Below the pieces are notes generated by a model. It saw only the letters and a program-made list of their open reading frames with translations. It was not told where the DNA came from and did no database searches. From NCBI RefSeq assembly GCF_003268775.1, contig NZ_QLSU01000040.1, positions 1 through 64,000 on the forward strand: a DNA stretch of 64,000 nt, in the 5' to 3' direction. Below, piece after piece: positions 1 through 7,902 of this stretch; position 1 is the stretch's first letter, and the number at the start of each line of letters is the position of its first letter. The DNA comes from Paraburkholderia unamae. Lineage in GTDB: Bacteria > Pseudomonadota > Gammaproteobacteria > Burkholderiales > Burkholderiaceae. The position numbers and the translations under genes were made by a program.

Positions 1-60
1 TTATGTCGGCGTGGAAGCGAAGTTCGGCTGGTGATGAAAGGTATCGACAAGGGGAACGTG

Positions 61-372
61 ATGAGCACGCATCTGCATGAACTGGAACTCGCGCGTTTGC
101 GTGCCGCCGTGCGTGCGAATCTCGACGACGCGCGCGTGTGGCGCTGGTACGCGGACCTGATGGAAGACGAGCGTGTGAGCACCACACGCTCGCGCGACGG
201 CTGGCAGATCACCATCGACGGGCGCTGCACCGTGGAAGATGAATCGTTCGATCGCGCGGTGCGGCTTGCGGCGCGTACGTGGCTCGATATTCCGCGCGCG
301 CCGCTCACATTGCGCCGCCGTCGCAAGCGCGCAGTGAAGGCGGCAGTGGCGCTGTTTCCGCAGATTATCTAA
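61..372 (+). CDS. Small hypothetical protein (103 aa)
   Basis: I do not recognise this protein family. The predicted product is about 103 residues, soluble and charged. It opens with a leucine- and arginine-rich helix, has a central DGWQITIDG-like strand and ends in a basic stretch, RRRRKRAVKAA. I chose the ATG at 61 because AAGGGG lies a few bases upstream; an in-frame ATG at 31 has no such site. The 3' end overlaps the tail of the convergent LysR gene by 8 bp. Codon use is ordinary for the region. The function is unknown. Confidence 0.5.
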   Translation: MSTHLHELELARLRAAVRANLDDARVWRWYADLMEDERVSTTRSRDGWQITIDGRCTVEDESFDRAVRLAARTWLDIPRAPLTLRRRRKRAVKAAVALFPQII

Positions 373-1354
373 TACGTCTGCCAGCCACAGACAAAGCATC
401 GACGCCTTGTGCTTCGATCCGCTGCGGCTCGCCTTCGACCGGCGCATCGGAAAAGAGCGTGAGGAGGATCGTGCGCAGCCATGCCGATCCCGTGTCCGAC
501 GAAAAACGGCTATGCCAGTAAATCTTCACCGATATCTTCGGCATTTCGATCGGCAGGCTGTATAGCCGGTACTTGCCGCCGCGAGCATGGCGCTCGGCAA
601 TGCTGCGCGGAACGATCAGCGCAAGATCGCTCGTGGCGATGATATCCACCGCCACGGTGAAATGCGGCAATCGAAGCGCGATATCCCACGCGATTCCGGC
701 TTTGCGAAACGCGCTGTCCACCAGCCCGTGCCCGGTGGAATTCGTCTGCACGTAGACGTAGCGCAGCGTCTGAAGATCGTCGGTCGTCATGGCGTCCGTG
801 TCGAACGGATGCGCGGCGCGCACCATGCAAACGAATTCATCGGACAGAAAAGGCATGTTTTCGCATTCGTCGCTCAGGCCTGGCAAATAACCGAGCGCGA
901 AATCGATCTCACCGCTGCGCATGGCCGAGTTCAGTTCGTCGATCGACAACTGGCGCACATCCAGATTGATATGGGGCGCACGCGTGGTCAGCGCGCCCAT
1001 CAGGATCGGCAGCACGTGCTGCTCTGCGATGTCCGACATCGCGAGGCGAAACGTGCGCGAGGCTTCGGCCGGATCGAAGCGCGAATGCCGTTGCAGCGCA
1101 CCATAAATGATCGCCAGCGCGTCGTCTATTGGTGCATGCAGGCGCGAGGCCGCATCCGTCGGCACCATCACGCCCGCGTTGCGCACGAACAGCGGGTCGT
1201 CGAATATTTCGCGCAAACGCCTGAGCGCGTGGCTGACCGCGGGCTGGCTCAGATGCAGCCTGTCGCCCGCCACGGTGAGGCTGCGATGCTCCCAGATCGC
1301 CACAAAAGTCTTCAAGAGATTCAGATCGACAGTGGCGAGATTGACGTGCTTCAT
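365..1354 (-). CDS. LysR-family transcriptional regulator
   Basis: This is a DNA-binding regulator of 329 aa. An N-terminal winged helix (about residues 8-65, with the typical LSQPAVSHALRRLRE recognition helix) is followed by a LysR effector-binding domain. The opening VDLNLLKTFVAIWEHRS and the DPLFVRNAGVMVPT segment resemble the NodD/NahR/LinR branch, whose members often sense aromatic compounds. The ATG at 1354 gives the family-standard N terminus; longer upstream starts would add non-homologous residues. The gene diverges from the MHS-type transporter and sits at the edge of the aromatic cluster, so it is the best candidate for its activator. This role is inferred from position. Confidence 0.88.
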   Translation of the reverse strand: MKHVNLATVDLNLLKTFVAIWEHRSLTVAGDRLHLSQPAVSHALRRLREIFDDPLFVRNAGVMVPTDAASRLHAPIDDALAIIYGALQRHSRFDPAEASRTFRLAMSDIAEQHVLPILMGALTTRAPHINLDVRQLSIDELNSAMRSGEIDFALGYLPGLSDECENMPFLSDEFVCMVRAAHPFDTDAMTTDDLQTLRYVYVQTNSTGHGLVDSAFRKAGIAWDIALRLPHFTVAVDIIATSDLALIVPRSIAERHARGGKYRLYSLPIEMPKISVKIYWHSRFSSDTGSAWLRTILLTLFSDAPVEGEPQRIEAQGVDALSVAGRRIR

Positions 1355-1754
1355 GCTTCGTAGAGTAGGGGATGGCGGTGCGCGGGCCGCGGCAACGTTG
1401 AAGAACCGGCCGGCGGCAAAACATTCAGCGCATTTGGCGTGAAGCAACGACCGTGCCTGACCAAGTGAGCCAGTGCTGCCCGAGCCAGTCCGCTCCATTC
1501 TAGAAAGCCTCGCGCGCGTGCGCTATTCGCGTGAGTCCTGATTCCGTTTCTCATTCCTTCTCCTTCGCGCCCCTGAAAGCGATGATCAGCGCGCGCCATG
1601 CGCCGTTGTCCACCGGCATTCGAATTACGGATGGAGCGCATCAACGATACGAATTTGACCCGTCAGTTTTGGGCACCTATCGTCATCCGCAGTTTCAGAC
1701 GACTTTCCGTGCGGGGCGTCCGGCCGGGCCTCACGCTTTCAACTCACTTCACGA
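1355..1754. other. Divergent intergenic region, LysR / transporter
   Basis: About 400 bp separate the LysR gene from the transporter gene. No convincing gene is visible; open frames here have poor codon use and no ribosome sites. The right half is AT-richer than its surroundings and holds the candidate transporter promoter listed separately. A LysR operator is expected in this interval, but I could not pick one out with confidence. Confidence 0.5.
1621..1653 (+). promoter_or_regulatory. Candidate promoter with CGAATT element (transporter)
   Basis: CGAATTACGG at 1621-1630 supplies a possible -35 (TTACGG). It is followed after 17 bp by TACGAA(T) as a weak -10. The CGAATT core recurs at or next to the -35 position of three other transcription units in the same cluster. 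This is the weakest of the plus-strand cases. The leader to the transporter ATG would be about 100 nt. Confidence 0.3.
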
Positions 1755-3107
1755 ATGGTTTCCTCAATGGACGCGAACACCGACACGGCTATGCCGATGG
1801 CCATCGAACGGACCGACGCCAAACATGGCGTGCGAAGGGCCGTCATGACATCGCTCATCGGTCAGATTCTCGAGTGGTACGACTTTTTTCTCTACGGTAC
1901 GGCGGCGGCGCTCGTCTTCGGCACCGTGTTCTTTCCGGTTGGCAAGGACCCGCTCACGGGCACGATCGCGGCGTTCGGCGGCTTCGCGGTGGGCTTCGTC
2001 GCGCGTCCGATCGGCGGCGTGCTGTGCGGCCACCTCGGCGATCGATACGGCCGCAAGTTCGTGATGACGCTCACGCTCGGCGCGATGGGCTTCGCCACCT
2101 TCGCCATGGGGCTGCTGCCGGGCTATGCGGAGATCGGCATTGCGGCGCCCGTGATGCTCGTGCTGCTGCGCGTGGTCCAGGGGCTCGCGGCCGGTGGGGA
2201 GTGGAGCGGCAGCATTCTGTTCATCAGCGAGAACGCGCCGCAGCACAAGCGCGGGCGGCTTTCCGCGTGGAGCCCGTGCGGCGCCACGATCGGCTTCGTC
2301 TTGTCGAGCGGCGCCTTCATGCTGATGCAACAGATCTCGGGCGACGCCTTCGCGAACTGGGGCTGGCGCGTGCCTTTCCTCTTCAGCGCGGTGCTGATCG
2401 GGCTCGGCCTCTGGCTGCGCACGCATATGGCCGAGAGCCGCGAGTTCACCGAAGCGAGCACGGCCCATGAAGTCTCGCACCGGCCGCTCGTGGAAGTGCT
2501 GCGCACGTGTTCGCGGCAGGTCCTCATGGTGTTCGGACTGCGATTGGGCGAAGGCGGCGCGTCGTGGATCTTTTTCGCCTTTTCGATTGCTTATGGAAAA
2601 TTCCTCGGCCTTTCGAATGCGTTCGTCCTTGGCTCCCTGACTTTCTCCATGATCCTGATGATTCCCGTGTCGCTGCTCTCGGGCTACGTGTGCGACCGGA
2701 TAGGCCGCAAACCGGTCTATCTCGCGGGTGCATTGGGCATTGTGATCTTTGCCTGGCCGTTCTTTGCGCTGCTCGATACGCGGGATCCCGTGCTCGTGGT
2801 CCTCTCGCTCTCGATTGCCAACGGCGTCGTGCTCGGCATGCTCGAAGGCGCGCAGCCCGCGTTCATCAGCGAGTTGCTGCCCGCGCGTCTGCGCTATTCG
2901 GGCCTGGGCATTGGCCGCGAAGTCGCCTCGGTGCTGGGCGGCGGTCTCGCGCCGGTCATCGCCACGGCGCTGCTGGCGCATTACCGCAGTGCGGTGCCCA
3001 TTGCGATCTACCTCGGCTGTCTCGGCATGGTCACGGTGATCACGACGCTGCTGACGCCGGAAACGTATCCCGCGCACGCACGTGCGCGTGACAGGGGCCT
3101 TGCGTAA
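1755..3107 (+). CDS. MFS transporter, metabolite:H+ symporter (MHS) type
   Basis: This is an inner-membrane secondary transporter of 450 aa with about 12 predicted membrane segments. The MHS subfamily (ShiA, ProP and aromatic or dicarboxylic acid importers) is indicated by EWYDFFLYGTAAAL in segment 1, the motif-A loop GDRYGRK after segment 2, its repeat CDRIGRK after segment 8, and NWGWRVPFL. The start is uncertain between ATG 1755 and ATG 1767; neither has a good ribosome site. Divergence from the LysR gene and position just upstream of the amidase-dioxygenase operon suggest uptake of the aromatic acid degraded by that cluster. IAA clusters of the iac type also often carry an MFS importer. 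Confidence 0.88.
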   Translation: MVSSMDANTDTAMPMAIERTDAKHGVRRAVMTSLIGQILEWYDFFLYGTAAALVFGTVFFPVGKDPLTGTIAAFGGFAVGFVARPIGGVLCGHLGDRYGRKFVMTLTLGAMGFATFAMGLLPGYAEIGIAAPVMLVLLRVVQGLAAGGEWSGSILFISENAPQHKRGRLSAWSPCGATIGFVLSSGAFMLMQQISGDAFANWGWRVPFLFSAVLIGLGLWLRTHMAESREFTEASTAHEVSHRPLVEVLRTCSRQVLMVFGLRLGEGGASWIFFAFSIAYGKFLGLSNAFVLGSLTFSMILMIPVSLLSGYVCDRIGRKPVYLAGALGIVIFAWPFFALLDTRDPVLVVLSLSIANGVVLGMLEGAQPAFISELLPARLRYSGLGIGREVASVLGGGLAPVIATALLAHYRSAVPIAIYLGCLGMVTVITTLLTPETYPAHARARDRGLA

Positions 3108-3170
3108 GCAGTCGGATGCGCGCAATCGCCCTGCGTGGATTTACGCAGTGAATACACCGCATCGCAACAA

Positions 3171-3204
3171 CGAATTGGATGGGCCTCGCGGCCCTGTCTA
3201 GAAT
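3171..3204 (+). promoter_or_regulatory. Candidate sigma-70 promoter, amidase-dioxygenase operon
   Basis: CGAATTGGAT at 3171-3180 supplies TTGGAT as -35. An 18-bp spacer separates it from TAGAAT at 3199-3204, a 5/6 match to the -10 consensus. The same layout (CGAA, TTGGNT, 18 bp, TATGAT) occurs upstream of the flavin reductase gene at 9287-9320. The leader to the amidase ATG would be about 95 nt. Confidence 0.45.
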
Positions 3205-3304
3205 CGCTTTGTGGATGGCGTGGCCCCATCTCCCCATATTGATACGTACTACCTATGAAAAAACAGAGGATCGAGATCGCTCGCGCGAAGCGCGGAGATC
3301 GAGA

Positions 3305-4486
3305 ATGAAACTGCCGCACACAGGTGAAGCCGATCGCTATCGCGCGTTTGCCTTGGAGGTAGGGCTTGGCGGGCAAGGCCCCTCGGTTGCCATCAAGGAC
3401 TGCATCGATATTGCCGGGTTTCCCACCCGCGCGGGCAGCGCAGCGCTTGCAGAAGCCGAACCCGCAAGCGAGCACGCTGACGTGGTCCGGCAACTCCTCG
3501 CCGCAGGGTGGCGGGTCGTTGCAAAGGCGAACATGCACGAGCTGGCCTACGGCATGACAGGTATCAACGACTGGGCGGGCACGCCGGTCAACCCGCGCGA
3601 CGCGCTGCGCATTCCCGGCGGTTCGTCGAGCGGTTCGGCCGTCGCGGTGGGCGCGGGGCTCGTCGATGTCGCCATCGGCAGCGACACGGGCGGATCGATC
3701 CGCGTGCCCGCGGCGTGCTGCGGCGTGATCGGCATGAAGCCGACCTTCGGCCGTGTGAGCCGCAAGGGCGCCTGGCCGCGCGCCAGCACGCTCGACTGCA
3801 TCGGCCCGTTCGCGCGGGACATGGCCTTGCTGAATGCCGCCATGAGCGTGATCGCGGCTGACTTTGACCTGGCGCGTGCGAGCCGCCCGCAAGACGCCGC
3901 CCGCGTGCGCGTGCTGGACGTCGAGGCTGAACCCGTTGTGCAAATAGCCATGCGCTCGGCCCTGGACGCCAGCGGCTGGCGCACGATCGAGGGCACCTTG
4001 CCGCTCATGCAGGCGGGGTTCGACGCGGGCCTCACGCTGATCAATGCAGAGACCTATACCGCGTTCGCGCATCTGGCCGCTGACGACCGACTAGGCGCGG
4101 ACGTGGCGCAGCGCCTCGCGCTGGCGAGCACGACGACGGCGGCGGCGCGCGAGGAAGCGGAGCGTGTGCGCATCGCGCTCACGGCGGAAGTGGACCGTCA
4201 ACTCGAAGACGTCGATGCGCTGGTGCTGCCGACGCTGCCGCACCTGCCGCCAACACTCCAGGCCGTGCGCGAAGGTTTTTCCGTGGTGGGCATGAGCACG
4301 TTCGTGCGGCCCTTCAATCTGAGCGGCCATCCGGCGCTCAGTCTTCCGCTGCCGGCCGAGCCGGGGCGGCCCGCCGCCAGCATTCAACTGGTCGGTCGCA
4401 AGGGCGACGACGAACGCGTCTGCGCGCTCGCCCTGCACCTGCAACGCGCGCTCGACGGCCGGCGTACCGATTTTCGAAGCAATTGA
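3305..4486 (+). CDS. Amidase (amidase-signature family; IacH-like)
   Basis: This is a predicted cytoplasmic amide hydrolase of 393 aa. The amidase-signature Ser-cisSer-Lys triad is visible: Lys in VAIKDCID near residue 30, cis-Ser in GGSSSGSA near 105, and nucleophile Ser in DTGGSIR near 130. The ATG at 3305 has GGAG 8 bp upstream; upstream in-frame ATGs lack one. It is the first gene of an operon with the Rieske dioxygenase (19-bp gap). In iac clusters for indole-3-acetate degradation the amidase IacH keeps the same company, which suggests a role in releasing an acid from an amide or conjugate. The substrate is inferred only. Confidence 0.85.
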   Translation: MKLPHTGEADRYRAFALEVGLGGQGPSVAIKDCIDIAGFPTRAGSAALAEAEPASEHADVVRQLLAAGWRVVAKANMHELAYGMTGINDWAGTPVNPRDALRIPGGSSSGSAVAVGAGLVDVAIGSDTGGSIRVPAACCGVIGMKPTFGRVSRKGAWPRASTLDCIGPFARDMALLNAAMSVIAADFDLARASRPQDAARVRVLDVEAEPVVQIAMRSALDASGWRTIEGTLPLMQAGFDAGLTLINAETYTAFAHLAADDRLGADVAQRLALASTTTAAAREEAERVRIALTAEVDRQLEDVDALVLPTLPHLPPTLQAVREGFSVVGMSTFVRPFNLSGHPALSLPLPAEPGRPAASIQLVGRKGDDERVCALALHLQRALDGRRTDFRSN

Positions 4487-4505
4487 ACACGACAGGGAGC
4501 GTTCA

Positions 4506-5795
4506 ATGAGTCAACCCTTGCATTTTCAACCTCGAACGGCGGAGACGGCGTATGCCGATCTCTATCGCAACGCCATGCTCGATCCGTCGCTCTATACGGA
4601 TCCGGCGATCTTCGAAGCTGAGCTCGAAAAGATTTTCTACAAGACATGGATCTGGGTCGCGCATGAAAGCGAGGTGCGCGAGCCGGGCGACTTCAAGACC
4701 GCGATGATCGGACGGCAGCCCGTCATCGTCGTGCGCGATCGCACGGGCACGATACGCGTGCTCGAAAACCGTTGCCGCCATCGCGGCGCGACGGTGTGCG
4801 ACAAGCGCCAGGGCAACGCCAACGGTTTCACCTGCCCGTACCATAGCTGGTCGTACGGCCTGGACGGAAAACTGCGCGGACTGCCTTACTCCGACGGTTA
4901 TGAGGACGTGCTGGAAAAGGGCGATCTGCCGCTGCGCTCGCTGCGTGTCGGCGTGTATGCGGGGATGATCTTCGCGAGCTTCAACCAGGACATCGGTTCG
5001 CTCGACGATTTCCTCGGCAACGCGCGGCCGTGGATCGACCTGTTCATGAAGCAGGGCGCGGGCTATCCGATCAAGACGCAGGGCGAGCACAAATTCCGCT
5101 TCAAGGGGAACTGGAAGATTCAACTGGAAAACACCACGGACGGCTATCACTTTCCCGTGGTCCACAAGAGCTTCCTGGAGTCGGTGGACAATGAAACGTC
5201 GGAGATGCTTTCGTTCATGACCGACGAAGCCTCCGTCACGCGCGCGCTCGGCAACGGGCATAGCGTGATGGTGATGGTTCCGGAGCACGTCGATCTCGAA
5301 GCGGACGACGGCACCGAGGTCCTGCAAGCGCGTTTCAATCATGTGATCGAGGCACTCTCCGCCGAAATGCCGATGCAGAAGGTGCGCCGCATCGTGCGCT
5401 CGCTGCACGGCGCGGGCTTCAACCTCAACCTCTTTCCCAACGTTTCGATGTCGATGTCGTTCTTCCGGGTGCTGCACCCGGTGTCGGTGAGCGAGACGCA
5501 GATTCGCCACGTCGCGCTCGGCATGGACGGCGGCCCCGAGATCGCCAACCTCGAACGCCTGCGTATTCACGAGCACTTTCAAGGCCCGTTCGGATTTGGC
5601 AGTCCTGACGATGCCGAAGCGTGGGAGCGGGTGCAGGCGGGCGCGTATACGGGTGTCGATGCGCCGCTGCTGGTCAATCGCGGCCTCAACCGTGAAAAGG
5701 TGGGCGCCGACGGCGTGCGGATCTCGCACTCGACCGACGAAACCGGCATGCGCGAAGCGTATGACATGTGGAAACGAATGATGGAGCAACAATGA
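4506..5795 (+). CDS. Rieske ring-hydroxylating dioxygenase, alpha subunit (IacC-like)
   Basis: This is the catalytic subunit of an aromatic-ring dioxygenase (429 aa). The Rieske [2Fe-2S] ligands are Cys90, His92, Cys110 and His113 (CRHRG and CPYHSW). The mononuclear iron site is marked by TTDGYHFPVVH, with Asp212 as the electron-transfer bridge and His215 and His220 as ligands; an acidic ligand is likely in the later GSPDDAEAW segment. A GGGAG ribosome site precedes the ATG. The stop overlaps the beta-subunit start in ATGA, implying translational coupling. The family includes benzoate and anthranilate dioxygenases and IacC. Together with the amidase, reductase and flavin monooxygenase in this cluster, I favour the IacC type. 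Confidence 0.92.
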   Translation: MSQPLHFQPRTAETAYADLYRNAMLDPSLYTDPAIFEAELEKIFYKTWIWVAHESEVREPGDFKTAMIGRQPVIVVRDRTGTIRVLENRCRHRGATVCDKRQGNANGFTCPYHSWSYGLDGKLRGLPYSDGYEDVLEKGDLPLRSLRVGVYAGMIFASFNQDIGSLDDFLGNARPWIDLFMKQGAGYPIKTQGEHKFRFKGNWKIQLENTTDGYHFPVVHKSFLESVDNETSEMLSFMTDEASVTRALGNGHSVMVMVPEHVDLEADDGTEVLQARFNHVIEALSAEMPMQKVRRIVRSLHGAGFNLNLFPNVSMSMSFFRVLHPVSVSETQIRHVALGMDGGPEIANLERLRIHEHFQGPFGFGSPDDAEAWERVQAGAYTGVDAPLLVNRGLNREKVGADGVRISHSTDETGMREAYDMWKRMMEQQ

Positions 5796-6283
5796 ACGTG
5801 ACGGATCATCTCGGCGGCGACCTGGGCGAGGCAATCGTATTCATCTGGAAAGAGGCGGAACTGCTCGACCGCAAGCGCTACGAAGCATGGGCGGCGCTGT
5901 GGACCGAAGAAGGCATTTACGTGGTGCCGACCGACGCTGAAGCGACCGACTTCACCCGCACGCTGAACTACGCCTTCGACGACGCGCGCATGCGCAAGAT
6001 GCGCCTCGCACGCATGACGTCGGGCGCCGCGATTTCGGCGGACAGCGCGGCGGCGACGGTGCGAACGGTCTCGCGCTTCACGTTGGGCGCCGTGCAGGAC
6101 GACAGCTTCGAGGTCGATGCCGCGCAGATCGTCACGGCCTACAAGCGCGAGTCGTACACGACGTTCATCGCCAACGTGACCTATCGGCTGTGTCGCCGCG
6201 ATGGCGCGCTGAAGCTCGAACGCAAGATCGTTCGCCTGATCAACGCCGCCGACAGCCTCGACGCGCTGGGTTTCCTGCTTTGA
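5792..6283 (+). CDS. Ring-hydroxylating dioxygenase, beta subunit (IacD-like)
   Basis: This is the small, structural subunit of the terminal oxygenase (163 aa), with the cone-like SnoaL/NTF2 fold of the BenB/AntB/IacD family. An early helix, EAELLDRKRYEAWAALWTE, precedes a typical barrel ending in LERKIVRLINAA. The ATG at 5792 overlaps the alpha-subunit stop (ATGA), with GGAG just upstream; this decides the start over an in-frame ATG at 5768. It carries no catalytic metal site and is expected to form an alpha3-beta3 hexamer with the preceding gene product. Confidence 0.88.
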   Translation: MNVTDHLGGDLGEAIVFIWKEAELLDRKRYEAWAALWTEEGIYVVPTDAEATDFTRTLNYAFDDARMRKMRLARMTSGAAISADSAAATVRTVSRFTLGAVQDDSFEVDAAQIVTAYKRESYTTFIANVTYRLCRRDGALKLERKIVRLINAADSLDALGFLL

Positions 6284-6296
6284 TGCGGAGGTGACG

Positions 6297-7250
6297 ATGA
6301 AACTGATCGTCGAGCGGGTGGACAATGCAACGCCCGAGATCCGCGTGTTCCGGCTCGTGCGCGCCGACGGCGCGCCGCTGCCGCCGTACGAACCCGGCGC
6401 CCATGTCGACGTGACCGGTCCCACCGGCGTCACGCGGCAATATTCCCTGTGCGGCGCGCCCGACGACGCGTCTGGCTATACCATCGCAGTCAAGCGCGAG
6501 AGCGCCTCGCGTGGAGGATCGGCCGCGCTGCACGAGCGCGTGGCGCCGGGCGCCGAGCTTGAAGTCGGCGCGCCGCGCAACCTGTTCCGGCTCGTGGAAG
6601 CCGCGAGCGAACACATACTCGTGGGCGCGGGCATTGGCATTACGCCGCTGATGAGCTTCGCTTATCGTCTGTGCGCGCAGCGTGCGCCGTTCACGCTGCA
6701 TTACTTCGCGCGCTCGCGCGAGGCAGCCGCCTTCGTGCCGCTGCTGGAGTCCGGCGACTTCGCCGCCAACGTGCGCTTTCACTACGGCGTGGCGCCGGAT
6801 TGCATGGCGGACGTCTTGTCTGGATGCATCGCGCACGCAAGGCAGGCGGCGCAGGTCTACACCTGCGGCCCCGCCCCGTTCATGCAGGCCGTGGTGGATC
6901 AGGTGGAGGCTACGCGGGCCGACTGCGCCGTGCATCTGGAGCATTTCGGCGCGACGCAAGCCGCCGCGCAGGATGGCGACGATCGACCCTTCACGGTCGA
7001 GATCGCGAGTTCGGGTGACGTGCTTTGCGTGCCCGCGAACGAGCGGCTGGTCGATGTTCTGCTGCGTGCGGGCATAGCCGTCGATACGTCGTGCAGGGAG
7101 GGCATTTGCGGCACCTGTGTCGTCCCGGTGCTGGACGGCGTGCCGGATCATCGCGATCATTGCCTTTCGAAGAAGGAAAAAGCCGCCAACGACCAGATCT
7201 GCGCCTGTGTGTCCCGTGCGAGATCAGAAAGGTTGTTGCTGGACCTCTAA
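6297..7250 (+). CDS. VanB-type oxidoreductase, FMN/NADH/[2Fe-2S] (IacF-like)
   Basis: This is the electron-transfer partner of the dioxygenase (317 aa). An N-terminal flavin domain carries RQYSLCG (residues 47-53), the FMN-binding form seen in phthalate-dioxygenase reductase and VanB. A nucleotide domain follows with GAGIGITPLMS (110-120), then a C-terminal plant-type ferredoxin with Cys266, Cys271 and Cys274 (SCREGICGTC) and a fourth ligand near 302-304. The ATG at 6297 follows GGAGGTG at ideal spacing; a GTG at 6291 is possible but lies inside that site. It is the last gene of the amidase-dioxygenase operon, 13 bp after the beta subunit. It should pass electrons from NADH to the Rieske centre. 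Confidence 0.9.
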   Translation: MKLIVERVDNATPEIRVFRLVRADGAPLPPYEPGAHVDVTGPTGVTRQYSLCGAPDDASGYTIAVKRESASRGGSAALHERVAPGAELEVGAPRNLFRLVEAASEHILVGAGIGITPLMSFAYRLCAQRAPFTLHYFARSREAAAFVPLLESGDFAANVRFHYGVAPDCMADVLSGCIAHARQAAQVYTCGPAPFMQAVVDQVEATRADCAVHLEHFGATQAAAQDGDDRPFTVEIASSGDVLCVPANERLVDVLLRAGIAVDTSCREGICGTCVVPVLDGVPDHRDHCLSKKEKAANDQICACVSRARSERLLLDL

Positions 7251-7256
7251 CCCATC

Positions 7257-7277
7257 GCACGCCCCTTGCGGGCGTGC
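7257..7277 (+). terminator. Hairpin after the reductase gene
   Basis: A perfect 8-bp inverted repeat (GCACGCCC / GGGCGTGC, loop CTTGC) starts 6 bp after the reductase stop codon. It has no T-run after it, so intrinsic termination is uncertain; it may instead protect the 3' end. Confidence 0.35.
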
Positions 7278-7378
7278 ATCGTCACTCGAATCCTGTCGCC
7301 CTCGCAAGCCGGTCAAGCAACCCGCTTGCGATTTTTTGCGTGCAGCGATAGGGGAAAATCGCAGAAGAAAGCGAAAAC

Positions 7379-7408
7379 GGCCGACGCCGCGTAGCGCGGC
7401 AGTCGGCC
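7379..7408 (-). terminator. Intrinsic terminator of the monooxygenase-tautomerase operon
   Basis: GGCCGAC with GCCGCG pairs with CGCGGC and GTCGGCC, with a single bulge. Read on the minus strand, the hairpin is followed by a T-rich tract (GTTTTCGCTTTCTTC). It lies 28 bp beyond the tautomerase stop codon. Confidence 0.6.
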
Positions 7409-7435
7409 TTGTGGGATGTTGAGGGGTGTTGGGGG

Positions 7436-7873
7436 TTACGCGGCTTGCGAACCGGAGGTTTGCGGGGCACGCCCAATACCGCGCCCCAGCGAAGCGGCGG
7501 TGTCGCCGCCAATGCCGAAGTCGGTATTGGGAATGTCCAGGATCATGACGCGCACGTGCTCGCGCGCAATCGCAAGGGCACCGGCCGCCGACGCGGTGAG
7601 CCCCTCGATGAGCCGCGCCTTTTGAGCGTCGCTGCGGCCCGCGATCAGAACCGCCTGGACAATCGCACCGGCCGCCGCCTGGGGACGCGCGCCGCCCGCG
7701 CACGCCATCCCCCCAACGGCGAAGTCCCGCGCGGCGATCTCGCACAGCCAGATGCGAACGGATTCGCGAGGGGCGTCGAGCGCGGCGACCGTCGCCCCGG
7801 TTGCGTCGGCGATCAAACGTGTTTTACACGCGTCGTCGAAGCCTTCGCAAACGGTGACCTGAATATTGGGCAT
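7436..7873 (-). CDS. Fused double 4-oxalocrotonate-tautomerase-like protein
   Basis: This 145-aa protein contains two consecutive 4-OT units. Unit 1 begins with the mature Pro after Met (MPNIQVTV) and ends DFAVGG. Unit 2 begins near residue 70 (IVQAVLIAGRSDAQK) and ends DFGIGG, the usual beta-hairpin motif. Only unit 1 has the catalytic N-terminal Pro, so unit 2 is probably structural. Single 4-OT subunits are about 62 aa. A GAGGACC ribosome site precedes the ATG. It follows the flavin monooxygenase gene by 29 bp on the same strand. Ketonisation or hydrolysis of a ring-cleavage or lactone-type intermediate is possible, but the substrate is unknown. Confidence 0.82.
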   Translation of the reverse strand: MPNIQVTVCEGFDDACKTRLIADATGATVAALDAPRESVRIWLCEIAARDFAVGGMACAGGARPQAAAGAIVQAVLIAGRSDAQKARLIEGLTASAAGALAIAREHVRVMILDIPNTDFGIGGDTAASLGRGIGRAPQTSGSQAA

Positions 7874-7902
7874 GAATGGTCCTCAGTTAGCCTAAGCATC
7901 GA

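Noticed and set aside
1764..3125. Long minus-strand open frame opposite the MHS transporter
   Set aside because: Arg/His/Glu-rich composition with no motif; it is the antisense frame of a clear 12-segment transporter.
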